Source of the DNA: Chryseolinea lacunae
GTDB lineage: Bacteria; Bacteroidota; Bacteroidia; Cytophagales; Cyclobacteriaceae
NCBI RefSeq assembly: GCF_016735595.1
Contig: NZ_JAERRB010000004.1
Location: 186,001 to 250,000, forward strand
DNA length: 64,000 bases
Direction: 5' to 3'
The notes beneath the pieces are model-generated. The model saw only the letters and a program-made list of their open reading frames with translations, ran no database searches and was not told the origin of the DNA. This document shows, one piece after another, positions 25,138 to 32,280 of this stretch (position 1 is its first letter; every line of letters starts with the position of its first letter). The position numbers and the translations under genes are program-made.

Positions 25138-25864
25138 TATAAATCAAAATGCTGTTTAATCCGCTGAGTACCAATTCAGGGACCGCAAATATGGACCCTT
25201 TCAACTGGTTTTCAAAAAATAGGCTGTCGCCCCCACACAAAATCACCCTCAAACCTTCAAATTTGGCCCTGTACTGGCCAATAATTCCTTCGAGTTCCGC
25301 CACCACACCATTCACCACCCCGCTTTGAATGCACGTCTCCGTGCTGTCGCCCACCAGCGGCGGATCGGCCACCGGCTGGATTAACGGCAATTTCGCCGTG
25401 AACGTATGAACCGCCTGAAAGCGCATCTTCAACCCCGGCGATATGCCACCCCCACGATACACTCCCTCGCGGTCGAGGAAGTCGTAGGTGATGCACGTGC
25501 CGGCGTCGATCACCAGACTGGGTGTGTTCGGATGCATTTGCCATGCTCCACAAACGCCTGCAATGCGGTCAACCCCAAGCGTGGCCGGTGTGGCGTAGCC
25601 GTTGCGTATGGGCAAGGGCAACGCCGGACTTAAAATAAATTTCTGTCCAATGTGCTGTGCCCATGCAGCCACGGCCGCGGCGTCGCGGTTCACCGAACTG
25701 ATGATGAAGTGCGCTGCCGAATAGTTTTGAAGAAACAATTTCAATTCTTCGTCGTGGGCAAACACCTTTCGCTCCACCAGCGCATGACCATTAAAAATAC
25801 CTACCTTGGCCGCGGAGTTTCCGTAGTCGACCACGACATTGACATTCCGCTGTTCATTGCTCAT
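25124..25864 (-). CDS. coaX: Type III pantothenate kinase
   Basis: This 246-residue enzyme catalyses the first step of CoA synthesis, ATP-dependent phosphorylation of pantothenate. Motifs of the ASKHA-fold type III enzyme are DYGNSAAKVGIF (phosphate 1), GVDRIAGVCGAW, DAGTCITYDFLD (phosphate 2) and GGGISPGLKMRFQA. The start at 25864 is 34 bp from the divergent anmK start. CoaX enzymes are insensitive to CoA feedback and need a monovalent cation; those are family properties. Confidence 0.93.
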   Translation of the reverse strand: MSNEQRNVNVVVDYGNSAAKVGIFNGHALVERKVFAHDEELKLFLQNYSAAHFIISSVNRDAAAVAAWAQHIGQKFILSPALPLPIRNGYATPATLGVDRIAGVCGAWQMHPNTPSLVIDAGTCITYDFLDREGVYRGGGISPGLKMRFQAVHTFTAKLPLIQPVADPPLVGDSTETCIQSGVVNGVVAELEGIIGQYRAKFEGLRVILCGGDSLFFENQLKGSIFAVPELVLSGLNSILIYNVSG

Positions 25865-25898
25865 CGCCCTTTGTTCTTATTGCTTATTGACCAAAAGT

Positions 25899-26975
25899 AT
25901 GGATTCACCAAACAACTTTAAAGTACTTGGCCTCATGTCGGGCACTTCCCTGGATGGACTTGACATCGCCTGCTGCCACTTTTCGAAAAGTGAGAAGGGC
26001 TGGTCATATTCCATCAAAAAAGCGACCACCGTAAAGTATTCGTCGGCCTGGATCCAGAAATTATCGACCGCCCAAACCCTGTCGGGCGAAGATCTGCTGG
26101 CACTCGACGCGGCCTATGGACAGTTTCTGGGCAAAGCTTGCGCTGATTTTATAAAGAAAAACCGGCTGCGCGTTGACTTTATCGCGTCGCACGGGCACAC
26201 CATTTTTCATCAACCGGGCAAGGGCTTCACCTTCCAGCTGGGCAACGGCAACGCCCTGCATGCGGCGTGTGGCGTTCCCGTTATCTGCGACTTCCGCAGC
26301 CTCGATGTGATGTTGGGGGGCGAAGGGGCTCCACTGGTGCCCGCCGGCGACAAATTTCTTTTTCAGGCCTACGACGTTTGCCTCAACCTGGGCGGCATCG
26401 CCAACCTGTCGATGGAATTGAAAAACGAGCGCATCGCCTTTGATGTATGCTTTACCAATATGGGATTGAACTACCTGGCGTCAAAAGCCGGCCAGTCGTT
26501 CGATAAGGAAGGTGCCATGGCATCCGACGGCAAAGTAAACACCACCCTGCTGAAGGCGTTGGCAAAAGTATATGCCCCACTCAAAACAAAACGTCCGTCG
26601 TTGGGACGCGAGCGGTTCGAGCAGCGCATACTGCCCATCCTGGATCAAAAAGGTATTCCGCTAAAAGACAAACTGCACACGTTCAGTTTGTCGGCCGCCA
26701 TGGAAATAGCCGAAGCACTCCGCATGGCACCCAACACACCCCGCGTGCTATGCACCGGTGGCGGCGCATTCAACGCATTCTTCATCTCCCAACTTCTCGA
26801 CGCCTGCGCCGACCAGGCCATGCTCGTTCTTCCAGACGACGACATCATCAAGTTTAAGGAAGCCCTTGTGTTCGCGTTTCTCGGCGTGCTGCGCGCAACC
26901 AACGAGGTCAACTGCCTGAAAAGTGTTACGCACGCAACGCGCGATTCTTCTTCGGGAGTGAAAATCGGATTCTGA
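25899..26975 (+). CDS. anmK: Anhydro-N-acetylmuramic acid kinase
   Basis: The protein has 358 residues from the ATG at 25899; an earlier ATG at 25839 would run through coaX and adds an unlikely N-terminus. Motifs are GLMSGTSLDGLDIACCHF (ATP/phosphate), DFIASHGHTIFHQPG (substrate site), GGEGAPLVPAGDKFLF and NLGGIANLS. AnmK cleaves and phosphorylates anhydro-MurNAc to MurNAc-6-phosphate in peptidoglycan recycling. The usual DTGPGN loop is replaced by DVCFTNMGLN; Bacteroidota AnmK proteins commonly diverge here, so this is probably lineage-specific. It is divergent from coaX and ends before a bidirectional terminator. Confidence 0.92.
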   Translation: MDSPNNFKVLGLMSGTSLDGLDIACCHFSKSEKGWSYSIKKATTVKYSSAWIQKLSTAQTLSGEDLLALDAAYGQFLGKACADFIKKNRLRVDFIASHGHTIFHQPGKGFTFQLGNGNALHAACGVPVICDFRSLDVMLGGEGAPLVPAGDKFLFQAYDVCLNLGGIANLSMELKNERIAFDVCFTNMGLNYLASKAGQSFDKEGAMASDGKVNTTLLKALAKVYAPLKTKRPSLGRERFEQRILPILDQKGIPLKDKLHTFSLSAAMEIAEALRMAPNTPRVLCTGGGAFNAFFISQLLDACADQAMLVLPDDDIIKFKEALVFAFLGVLRATNEVNCLKSVTHATRDSSSGVKIGF

Positions 26976-27000
26976 TCAGTCTATAATAATAGATGCACAT

Positions 27001-27037
27001 AAAAAAAGACCCCGATAATGTCGGGGTCTTTTTTATT
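27001..27037. terminator. Bidirectional terminator between anmK and lysC
   Basis: AAAAAAAGACCCCGA-TAATG-TCGGGGTCTTTTTTATT forms a strong GC stem flanked by an A-run and a T-run, so it can end transcription from both convergent genes. Confidence 0.92.
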
Positions 27038-27054
27038 CTAAAACCTGCGTGTGA

Positions 27055-28377
27055 TTATTTCAGTCCGAAGAGACCTTCGTTCAAATCGTTCAGCGCTTTG
27101 TTTTTGTATTGTTTGTCCATGAGCACCGTCACGTTGTTGGTGCTTCCACCACACGACACCATGCGCACGGGCACATCGGCGAGGGCTTCGAATATTTTAT
27201 TGAGCACACCCTTTTGTTCGGTGATCTTCTGGCCCACAATGCAGATGATGGTTTGATCCTTGTCTACTTCAATGGTGCCGAATTTTCTCAGCTCATTTTC
27301 AATCGAGGCGAGCTGTGTGTTGTTGTCGATGGTGAGCGACACAGCCACTTCCGACGTGGTGATCATGTCGATGGAAGTCTTGTGGTTTTCGAATACTTCG
27401 AATACACGACGGAGAAAGCCATAGGCCATGAGCATGCGCGACGAGCGGATGTTGATGACGGTGATGCCATCTTTGGCGGCCACGGCTTTGAACGAACCTT
27501 CGGTGCCTTTGCTGGTGATGATGGTGCCTGCCGCTTTTTCGTCCATCGTATTTTTCAGACGCACGGGCACGTTGTATTTCTGTGCGGGAACGATGGTGGA
27601 AGGGTGGAGAATTTTTGCGCCAAAGTAGGCCAGCTCCGAGGCTTCATCGAACGTGAGTTCCGAGATAGGCACAGTCTTTTTCACGATGCGCGGATCGTTG
27701 TTGTGCATCCCGTCGATGTCGGTCCAGATTTGGATTTCTTCGGCGCGAATGGCGGCGCCCACCAGCGAGGCGGTGTAGTCGCTTCCGCCACGCTTCAGGT
27801 TGTCGATCTCGTTCCGGTTGTTGCGGCAAATGTAGCCTTGCGTGATGATGATGTCGATGTTGTTGAGCGAGTTCACCAGCGGCTTGAGGCGTTCGGAAAT
27901 TTTTTCCAGCTCGGGCTCGTCGTTCTCGTCAATGGACATAAAATAGAGCGCGGGTAGCAGCCGGGCGCTGATCTTGCGCTCCTGCAAATGCTGATAGAAA
28001 AGCTCGGTCGATATGAGTTCGCCCTGGGCCAACAGTTCGCGGTAGCTCTTGTTGTCGAACTGGCCGGCGGCCAGCAGGCGGATAAAGATAAAGAAGCGGC
28101 TCACCAGCTCCTGGCCAATGGCCTGGAAGGAATCGCTTGCGTAGAGTTCCTTTGTGAAAGCCTGGTAGTGTTTTTCAAGGTTGGCAATTTCTTCTTCTGC
28201 CTTCGCCTTCTGGCCCAGCAACAGATGATCTCCAATAGCCACCAGCGTGTTGGTAGTGCCCGACAACGCCGACAGAACCACAATCTTTTTTCCGGGAGTG
28301 CCTAACACGAGTTCGGCAATCTTCTTCATACGTTCCGGTTTGCCGACTGATGTTCCTCCAAATTTTAGTACGACCAT
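27055..28377 (-). CDS. Aspartate kinase (monofunctional, ACT-domain)
   Basis: This 440-residue enzyme phosphorylates aspartate at the entry to lysine, threonine and methionine synthesis. The kinase domain (1-290) has VVLKFGGTSVGKPERMKK, the substrate loop LKRGGSDYTASLVGAAI and WTDIDGMHNNDPRIV. Two C-terminal ACT domains (about 300-440; ITVINIRSSRMLMAYGF, IICIVGQKITEQKGV) imply allosteric feedback by lysine or threonine. No fused homoserine dehydrogenase is present. The gene is single, with its own promoter at 28404-28434. Confidence 0.94.
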   Translation of the reverse strand: MVVLKFGGTSVGKPERMKKIAELVLGTPGKKIVVLSALSGTTNTLVAIGDHLLLGQKAKAEEEIANLEKHYQAFTKELYASDSFQAIGQELVSRFFIFIRLLAAGQFDNKSYRELLAQGELISTELFYQHLQERKISARLLPALYFMSIDENDEPELEKISERLKPLVNSLNNIDIIITQGYICRNNRNEIDNLKRGGSDYTASLVGAAIRAEEIQIWTDIDGMHNNDPRIVKKTVPISELTFDEASELAYFGAKILHPSTIVPAQKYNVPVRLKNTMDEKAAGTIITSKGTEGSFKAVAAKDGITVINIRSSRMLMAYGFLRRVFEVFENHKTSIDMITTSEVAVSLTIDNNTQLASIENELRKFGTIEVDKDQTIICIVGQKITEQKGVLNKIFEALADVPVRMVSCGGSTNNVTVLMDKQYKNKALNDLNEGLFGLK

Positions 28378-28403
28378 AGCTTCTTATATTTTTTTAAAAC
28401 GGG

Positions 28404-28434
28404 CAAATATAAGTATCGCAAAAAATAAATAAAC
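28404..28434 (-). promoter_or_regulatory. Candidate promoter of the aspartate kinase gene
   Basis: On the minus strand TATATTTG (28411-28404) matches TAnnTTTG exactly, with a T-rich TGTTTATTT region at -33 distance. The box lies 26 nt before the ATG at 28377. Confidence 0.55.
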
Positions 28435-28570
28435 ATTTCTGCGTAAGCTTTTATGAATTGTTCTGTCAGATCAGTCAAATGCAAACTAAAGTGTGTTAGC
28501 AAGGATGAAAGCAGGCAAAGGCCTTCATCCTACTAACGGGCAAACTCAAAGTCGCAAAAAGATATTCGGG

Positions 28571-29368
28571 TCAGTACTCAAAGACCACTTTCAACAGGCT
28601 GGTCACCTCGCCGTTGGGCCATGACTTGTAGGTGATCATTTGTTCTGTGGGAAGGCCGTCGCTGTTGTAGGTATAGCTATAGCTCACGGGCACCGAGTTG
28701 GGTTGGTGAGTGAAGTAGGCACTCTCGGTTTTTGTTTTGTTGCTCTTCGAAAGATTGGAGAAAAACAGGTCGGTGAAGTGGAGCAGGCTGTAGGGGTTGG
28801 TGTGACCGTCGAACTCATTGGTCACAATACTGGAAAGCTCGTTGCCGTCGTTGATGGTTTTTTCAAACGTCACGTTGCCCAGCGGTGCGTGCACCATATA
28901 GGTGAACGAGCGGCCGCTGCTCTGCTTATAGAATGCCTTCACGGTGTCGCCGGCCAGATAGGATACCGAAACTTCGGTGTCGACATCCACATCGTCGCGC
29001 AGCATCTTCGATACCCGGTTGTTGAAATATTGGTAGCGTGTAATGGTGCGATGGTTAACTACATTCAATTCGTCGGTGGTGGAGAGCAGGTTCCCGTCAT
29101 AGTTGAATTGCGTAGTGGAGAAATGGTGGAAACCTTTGTCCATCAGGTCATACGTCAGGTATTCTTTTGCGCTCACGCGGCCAAATGCATCATACGTAAA
29201 AATGGTTTTCTCGGCGGGACGAAAGCCGCTGGCGTTTTGAAAGAATGTTGATACCGACCGGAGCTTGGGGCCGGGAATAACATCGGGAGTACTCGGGGAG
29301 TCGTTTTCATTGTCGCAGCCAATCATGGCCACAGATACCAACAGGGCACTAAAGAAATGGAATTTCAT
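28571..29368 (-). CDS. Lipoprotein with YD/RHS-like repeats, function unknown
   Basis: This 265-residue protein begins with a lipoprotein signal (KFHFFSALLVSVAMIGC) followed by acidic DNENDSP, favouring outer-membrane export. The body repeats short strands of the type FTYDAFGRVSAKEYLTYD, FNYDGNLLSTTDEL and YTYNSDGLPTEQMITY. These resemble DUF4595/YD-repeat beta-sheets common in Bacteroidota lipoproteins. No catalytic residues stand out. It is a single gene between lysC and the toxin-like module. Confidence 0.7.
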   Translation of the reverse strand: MKFHFFSALLVSVAMIGCDNENDSPSTPDVIPGPKLRSVSTFFQNASGFRPAEKTIFTYDAFGRVSAKEYLTYDLMDKGFHHFSTTQFNYDGNLLSTTDELNVVNHRTITRYQYFNNRVSKMLRDDVDVDTEVSVSYLAGDTVKAFYKQSSGRSFTYMVHAPLGNVTFEKTINDGNELSSIVTNEFDGHTNPYSLLHFTDLFFSNLSKSNKTKTESAYFTHQPNSVPVSYSYTYNSDGLPTEQMITYKSWPNGEVTSLLKVVFEY

Positions 29369-29691
29369 AACAGAGGATTTTTTTTTAAAAGTTAAGTGTG
29401 TTCAAAGATGTCGGGCAGGACAATCAATTCTCATAGTCATGCGAGAGGTCGCATGCGCAGGCTTTTGGTTTTTCTTAAGACACCTGAACATCGCCGGGCG
29501 TTGGAATGCCGCAAAGAAAATCTTTTTTGAAGAGATATCGGAAACTCCGGCAGGATTCTAGCAACGTAATGATGGAGACTGAGGTTGCACAGTTAGGTAG
29601 ATTAGTTTTTCCCTGAGATGATAACCAAGGTGTACTGGCTCGGAACCTAAGTTGAAATAGGCGGCTAAATAGCGTAAATTAGCATCTCAAT
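29369..29691. other. Intergenic stretch upstream of the toxin-like module
   Basis: These 323 bp separate the divergent lipoprotein gene and the 63-residue ORF. They contain a perfect hairpin CATGCGA-GAGG-TCGCATG at 29438-29455 followed by a T-rich stretch, and no recognisable RNA gene. The sequence becomes visibly richer in A and T toward 29692. Confidence 0.5.
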
Positions 29692-29883
29692 ATGGAGACC
29701 ACTAAGAAATATCACATTGTGCTTCCAAAGGGAGAAGCTCCCCGGCCATTTTTTGAACTGAACGAAGAGGAAAGGCGAGAGATCAGCTTGAAGATTTTTA
29801 AGCACGTAACAGAGCGGGCCGCCGAGGTTGGAGCCCTTCCGGTAATAAGCAAGGATGTTGTAAAAACAATTCCGAACACCTAG
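29692..29883 (+). CDS. Small ORF upstream of zeta-like toxin, candidate antitoxin
   Basis: The 63-residue product begins METTKKYHIVLPKGEAPRPF and has a charged helix (LNEEERREISLKIFKHVTER). It lies 14 bp before the zeta-like kinase gene on the same strand, the usual layout of a toxin-antitoxin pair with the antitoxin first. I do not recognise a named family. The antitoxin call rests on size, position and the neighbour's family. Confidence 0.5.
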   Translation: METTKKYHIVLPKGEAPRPFFELNEEERREISLKIFKHVTERAAEVGALPVISKDVVKTIPNT

Positions 29884-29897
29884 ACGCCATCAATCTG

Positions 29898-30541
29898 ATG
29901 CCTGAACTGCATGTTGTCGCTGGACCAAATGGTGTTGGAAAAACAACCGCTTTCGCGACGATCGTTCCCCAAGGTTTAGAGTATGTTAATGCAGACATGA
30001 TTGCTAAAACTATTCGGGAAAAGGCAGGCGGTCTGAATACTCAAGATATCGCGAATCAAGAGGCAGCTAAATCTTCTACGAAAAAGTGGCACGTCGGGAG
30101 TCATTTGCTATCGAAACCAATCTTTATGATGTAGATACCTACAAATCATTTCAGGGATTGCAAGCTCTTGGATATAGCATATTTGTATACTTTCTGGCAT
30201 TAGACGATGTTACACTTTGTATTGATCGTGTAAGACTTCGGGTGTTGCAAGGTGGGCATAATGTTAATTCGGATATCATCAGACAGCGGTACACTACAGG
30301 ATTGGCTTTGCTGAAACACTATAAGGATTTCCCTGATGTACTCATGCTACTGGATACAAGTAAAGGCGGACTGAATCTTGAAGCTGAACTGCGGAAGGGG
30401 GTTATTCGATATCAAGCAAATCCTTGTCAAGCATGGGCTCAGTCTGTCATTGGAGCAAAGCAAGTGCAGGAGGATATCACGAATAAATCTATTGAAGAGG
30501 TGAAAAGCCTCTACAAGAAAAAACAAAATCCCGAGCCCTAG
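29898..30541 (+). pseudogene. Zeta-toxin-like P-loop kinase, broken by a single-base frameshift
   Basis: Two reading frames make one protein. The first (29898 to a stop at 30132-30134) starts MPELHVVAGPNGVGKTTAFA with the Walker A motif GPNGVGKTT, then LEYVNADMIAK. The second frame carries ARRESFAIETNL, RVRLRVLQGGHNV, SDIIRQRYTTG and LLDTSKGGLNLE, the remaining zeta/AAA_33 motifs. Adding one A to the AAA at 30069-30071 joins them smoothly as EAAKIFYEKVARRESFAIET, restoring about 214 residues. Zeta toxins phosphorylate UDP-GlcNAc; relatives phosphorylate other small molecules. The second frame could start at GTG 30086 but would lack the P-loop. A sequencing error is the alternative to a real mutation. 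Confidence 0.75.
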
Positions 30542-30552
30542 TTTTCTATATC

Positions 30553-31530
30553 TCAATTCCCTCCCGCAATCGCGTTCACCTCCGGATATTTCTGAATGGG
30601 CTTGTTCACCGGGGGCAACGTGCGCAGATAGGCATAGATGGCGCCGAGGTCCTGGTCGGTCATTCCGCTGAAAATGCTCCAGGGCATTACGGTGTTCATC
30701 GCTTTTATCTGTTCGTACGACAGCGAGTCGCAGGCCTTGAAGCGGCTTATGAAATATTCCTTTGTCCATTTGCCGATGCCCGATGTGGGGTGGGGTGTGA
30801 TGTTGGCCGAGCGGACAATCTTTCCGTTGTGGAGGTCAAAGTCATTTCCACCCGCAAGAAAAACCGAATCGTGGGGCAGGTCGGTTTCGCGCGGCGTGTG
30901 ACAATGTGTGCACACCCCGGCGTTGACCAGGTATTCGCCATAGGCAATCTCTTGTTCTGGCGATGGCTTTGGTTTTGGTTGGGCGCGTGCCGGAATGGTG
31001 TTTACGACGAGGTTGAACGGAAACTTCAGATCCGGTTCGGGCCACTTTTCGCCGGCGGGCGCCAGGGTGCGCATATAGGCAATGAGCGACTTCACATCTT
31101 CTGGATCGCACTGCCCGATCAGGTCATAGGGCATGATCGGAAACAACGCCCGGCCGTCTTTGGTGACGCCGCAGGTGAGCGCGCGGTAAAGTTCACCGTC
31201 GGTATAGTCGCCGACACCGGTGGGCGTGATGTTTGCCGAATAGAAAACACCCATGGGCAACTCCCAACGTTCGCCACCGGCGCCGGTTTGCCTTGCATAT
31301 TTTTTGGAAGGATCGTTCAGCGTATGGCATCCCACACATCCCATCACGTTGGTGGCAAGGTAGCGGCCGCGCTCAATGCGGGCTGGCGTTGCTTCCACTT
31401 TCAGGTCGGGCGCGGGACCAACAGAAGGCAGAAATATTTTCACATAGCCACCAACGGCCAGCACCACCACCACCAAGATGCCGAATGTCCAGGCGAGGAT
31501 GCGGAGGATTTTTTTTGCAACAGTTTTCAT
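30553..31530 (-). CDS. Membrane-anchored dihaem cytochrome c
   Basis: The protein has 325 residues from the ATG at 31530 (a GTG at 31536 would add two residues). An N-terminal membrane anchor (ILRILAWTFGILVVVVLAVG) is followed by two cytochrome c domains. Their haem sites are VMGCVGCHTLND (about residue 65) and AGVCTHCHTPRE (about 205). Possible axial Met residues are in FPIMPYDLIG and NTVMPWSIFSG. The arrangement resembles the cytochrome subunits of membrane dehydrogenases. No dehydrogenase partner lies next to it, so its electron donor is unknown. It points away from the frameshifted toxin gene, 11 bp apart. Confidence 0.9.
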   Translation of the reverse strand: MKTVAKKILRILAWTFGILVVVVLAVGGYVKIFLPSVGPAPDLKVEATPARIERGRYLATNVMGCVGCHTLNDPSKKYARQTGAGGERWELPMGVFYSANITPTGVGDYTDGELYRALTCGVTKDGRALFPIMPYDLIGQCDPEDVKSLIAYMRTLAPAGEKWPEPDLKFPFNLVVNTIPARAQPKPKPSPEQEIAYGEYLVNAGVCTHCHTPRETDLPHDSVFLAGGNDFDLHNGKIVRSANITPHPTSGIGKWTKEYFISRFKACDSLSYEQIKAMNTVMPWSIFSGMTDQDLGAIYAYLRTLPPVNKPIQKYPEVNAIAGGN

Positions 31531-31638
31531 ATACACAAGCAGAGGGTTACATCAGGCGATAAAGATTGTGCTTGCGTAGCCGCGAATCAATCCCGTTCAA
31601 ATGGTATTTTTATATACACCGAAAGGTGTATGCCGCCC

Positions 31639-32280
31639 TTAGATGATCTTGTGCTCGAAGGCATAGCGCACCAGTGCAGCCGTGTTCTTCACCTTGAGTT
31701 TGCTGAGAATATTTTTGCGATGAGTTTCCACGGTGGCCGGGCTGATGAACAGGGCTTCGGCAATTTCGTTGTTGGTGAGGCCGCGCGAGATTGAATTCAC
31801 AATTTCTTTTTCGCGCACCGTGAGCCGGGGTTCATCCACCGGGCCGGCGTGGTGATGTTGCAGGAAATCGGCGGCAATGCTTTCGCTGATGTAGCGCTCG
31901 CCCTGCATCACTTTTTGAATGGCCTTCAATAGTTCGTCTTTCCCGGCATTCTTGATGATGAAGGCATGTGCCCCTGCGCGCAACGCCTGGCCGCTGAGCT
32001 CGGGTTCGGAATGCATGCTGATGATGACGATGCGGACATCGGGATAATTTTTACTCAGCTGTCGTGCCGCTTCCAATCCGTTCATCACCGGCATGTCAAC
32101 ATCCATCACGATGCAGTGGGGTGTCTGGTCGCGCACCAGGTTCAGCAATGTGGCGCCGTCGTTGGCTTCGCGAAGTATGGAGTCTGGAGCGGCTTCCTGG
32201 AGAATGCGTTTCAGTCCATCCACAATCAGCTGATGATCGTCGCATAGAATGATGTTGATGTTGTCAGGCTTCCACAGCAT
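31639..32280 (-). CDS. NarL/LuxR-family response regulator
   Basis: This 213-residue protein has a receiver domain at 1-125 with the acidic pair in IILCDDHQLI, the phosphoacceptor D60 in CIVMDVDMPVMNG and a Lys in FIIKNAGKDEL. The C-terminal LuxR helix-turn-helix reads LTVREKEIVNSISRGLTNNE and SPATVETHRKNILSKL. The start overlaps the end of the histidine kinase gene by 17 bp, so the two form a coupled two-component system. It is the downstream gene of the pair; target genes are not evident. Confidence 0.95.
   Translation of the reverse strand: MLWKPDNINIILCDDHQLIVDGLKRILQEAAPDSILREANDGATLLNLVRDQTPHCIVMDVDMPVMNGLEAARQLSKNYPDVRIVIISMHSEPELSGQALRAGAHAFIIKNAGKDELLKAIQKVMQGERYISESIAADFLQHHHAGPVDEPRLTVREKEIVNSISRGLTNNEIAEALFISPATVETHRKNILSKLKVKNTAALVRYAFEHKII

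Noticed and set aside
30086-30541. Independent gene starting at GTG 30086
   Set aside because: It lacks the P-loop needed for function, and its N-terminus continues the interrupted zeta-like fold from the preceding frame.
31613-31632. Hairpin ATACACC-GAAA-GGTGTAT as terminator of the response regulator gene
   Set aside because: On the minus strand it is followed by an A-rich rather than T-rich run, so it does not fit a rho-independent terminator; any role is unclear.
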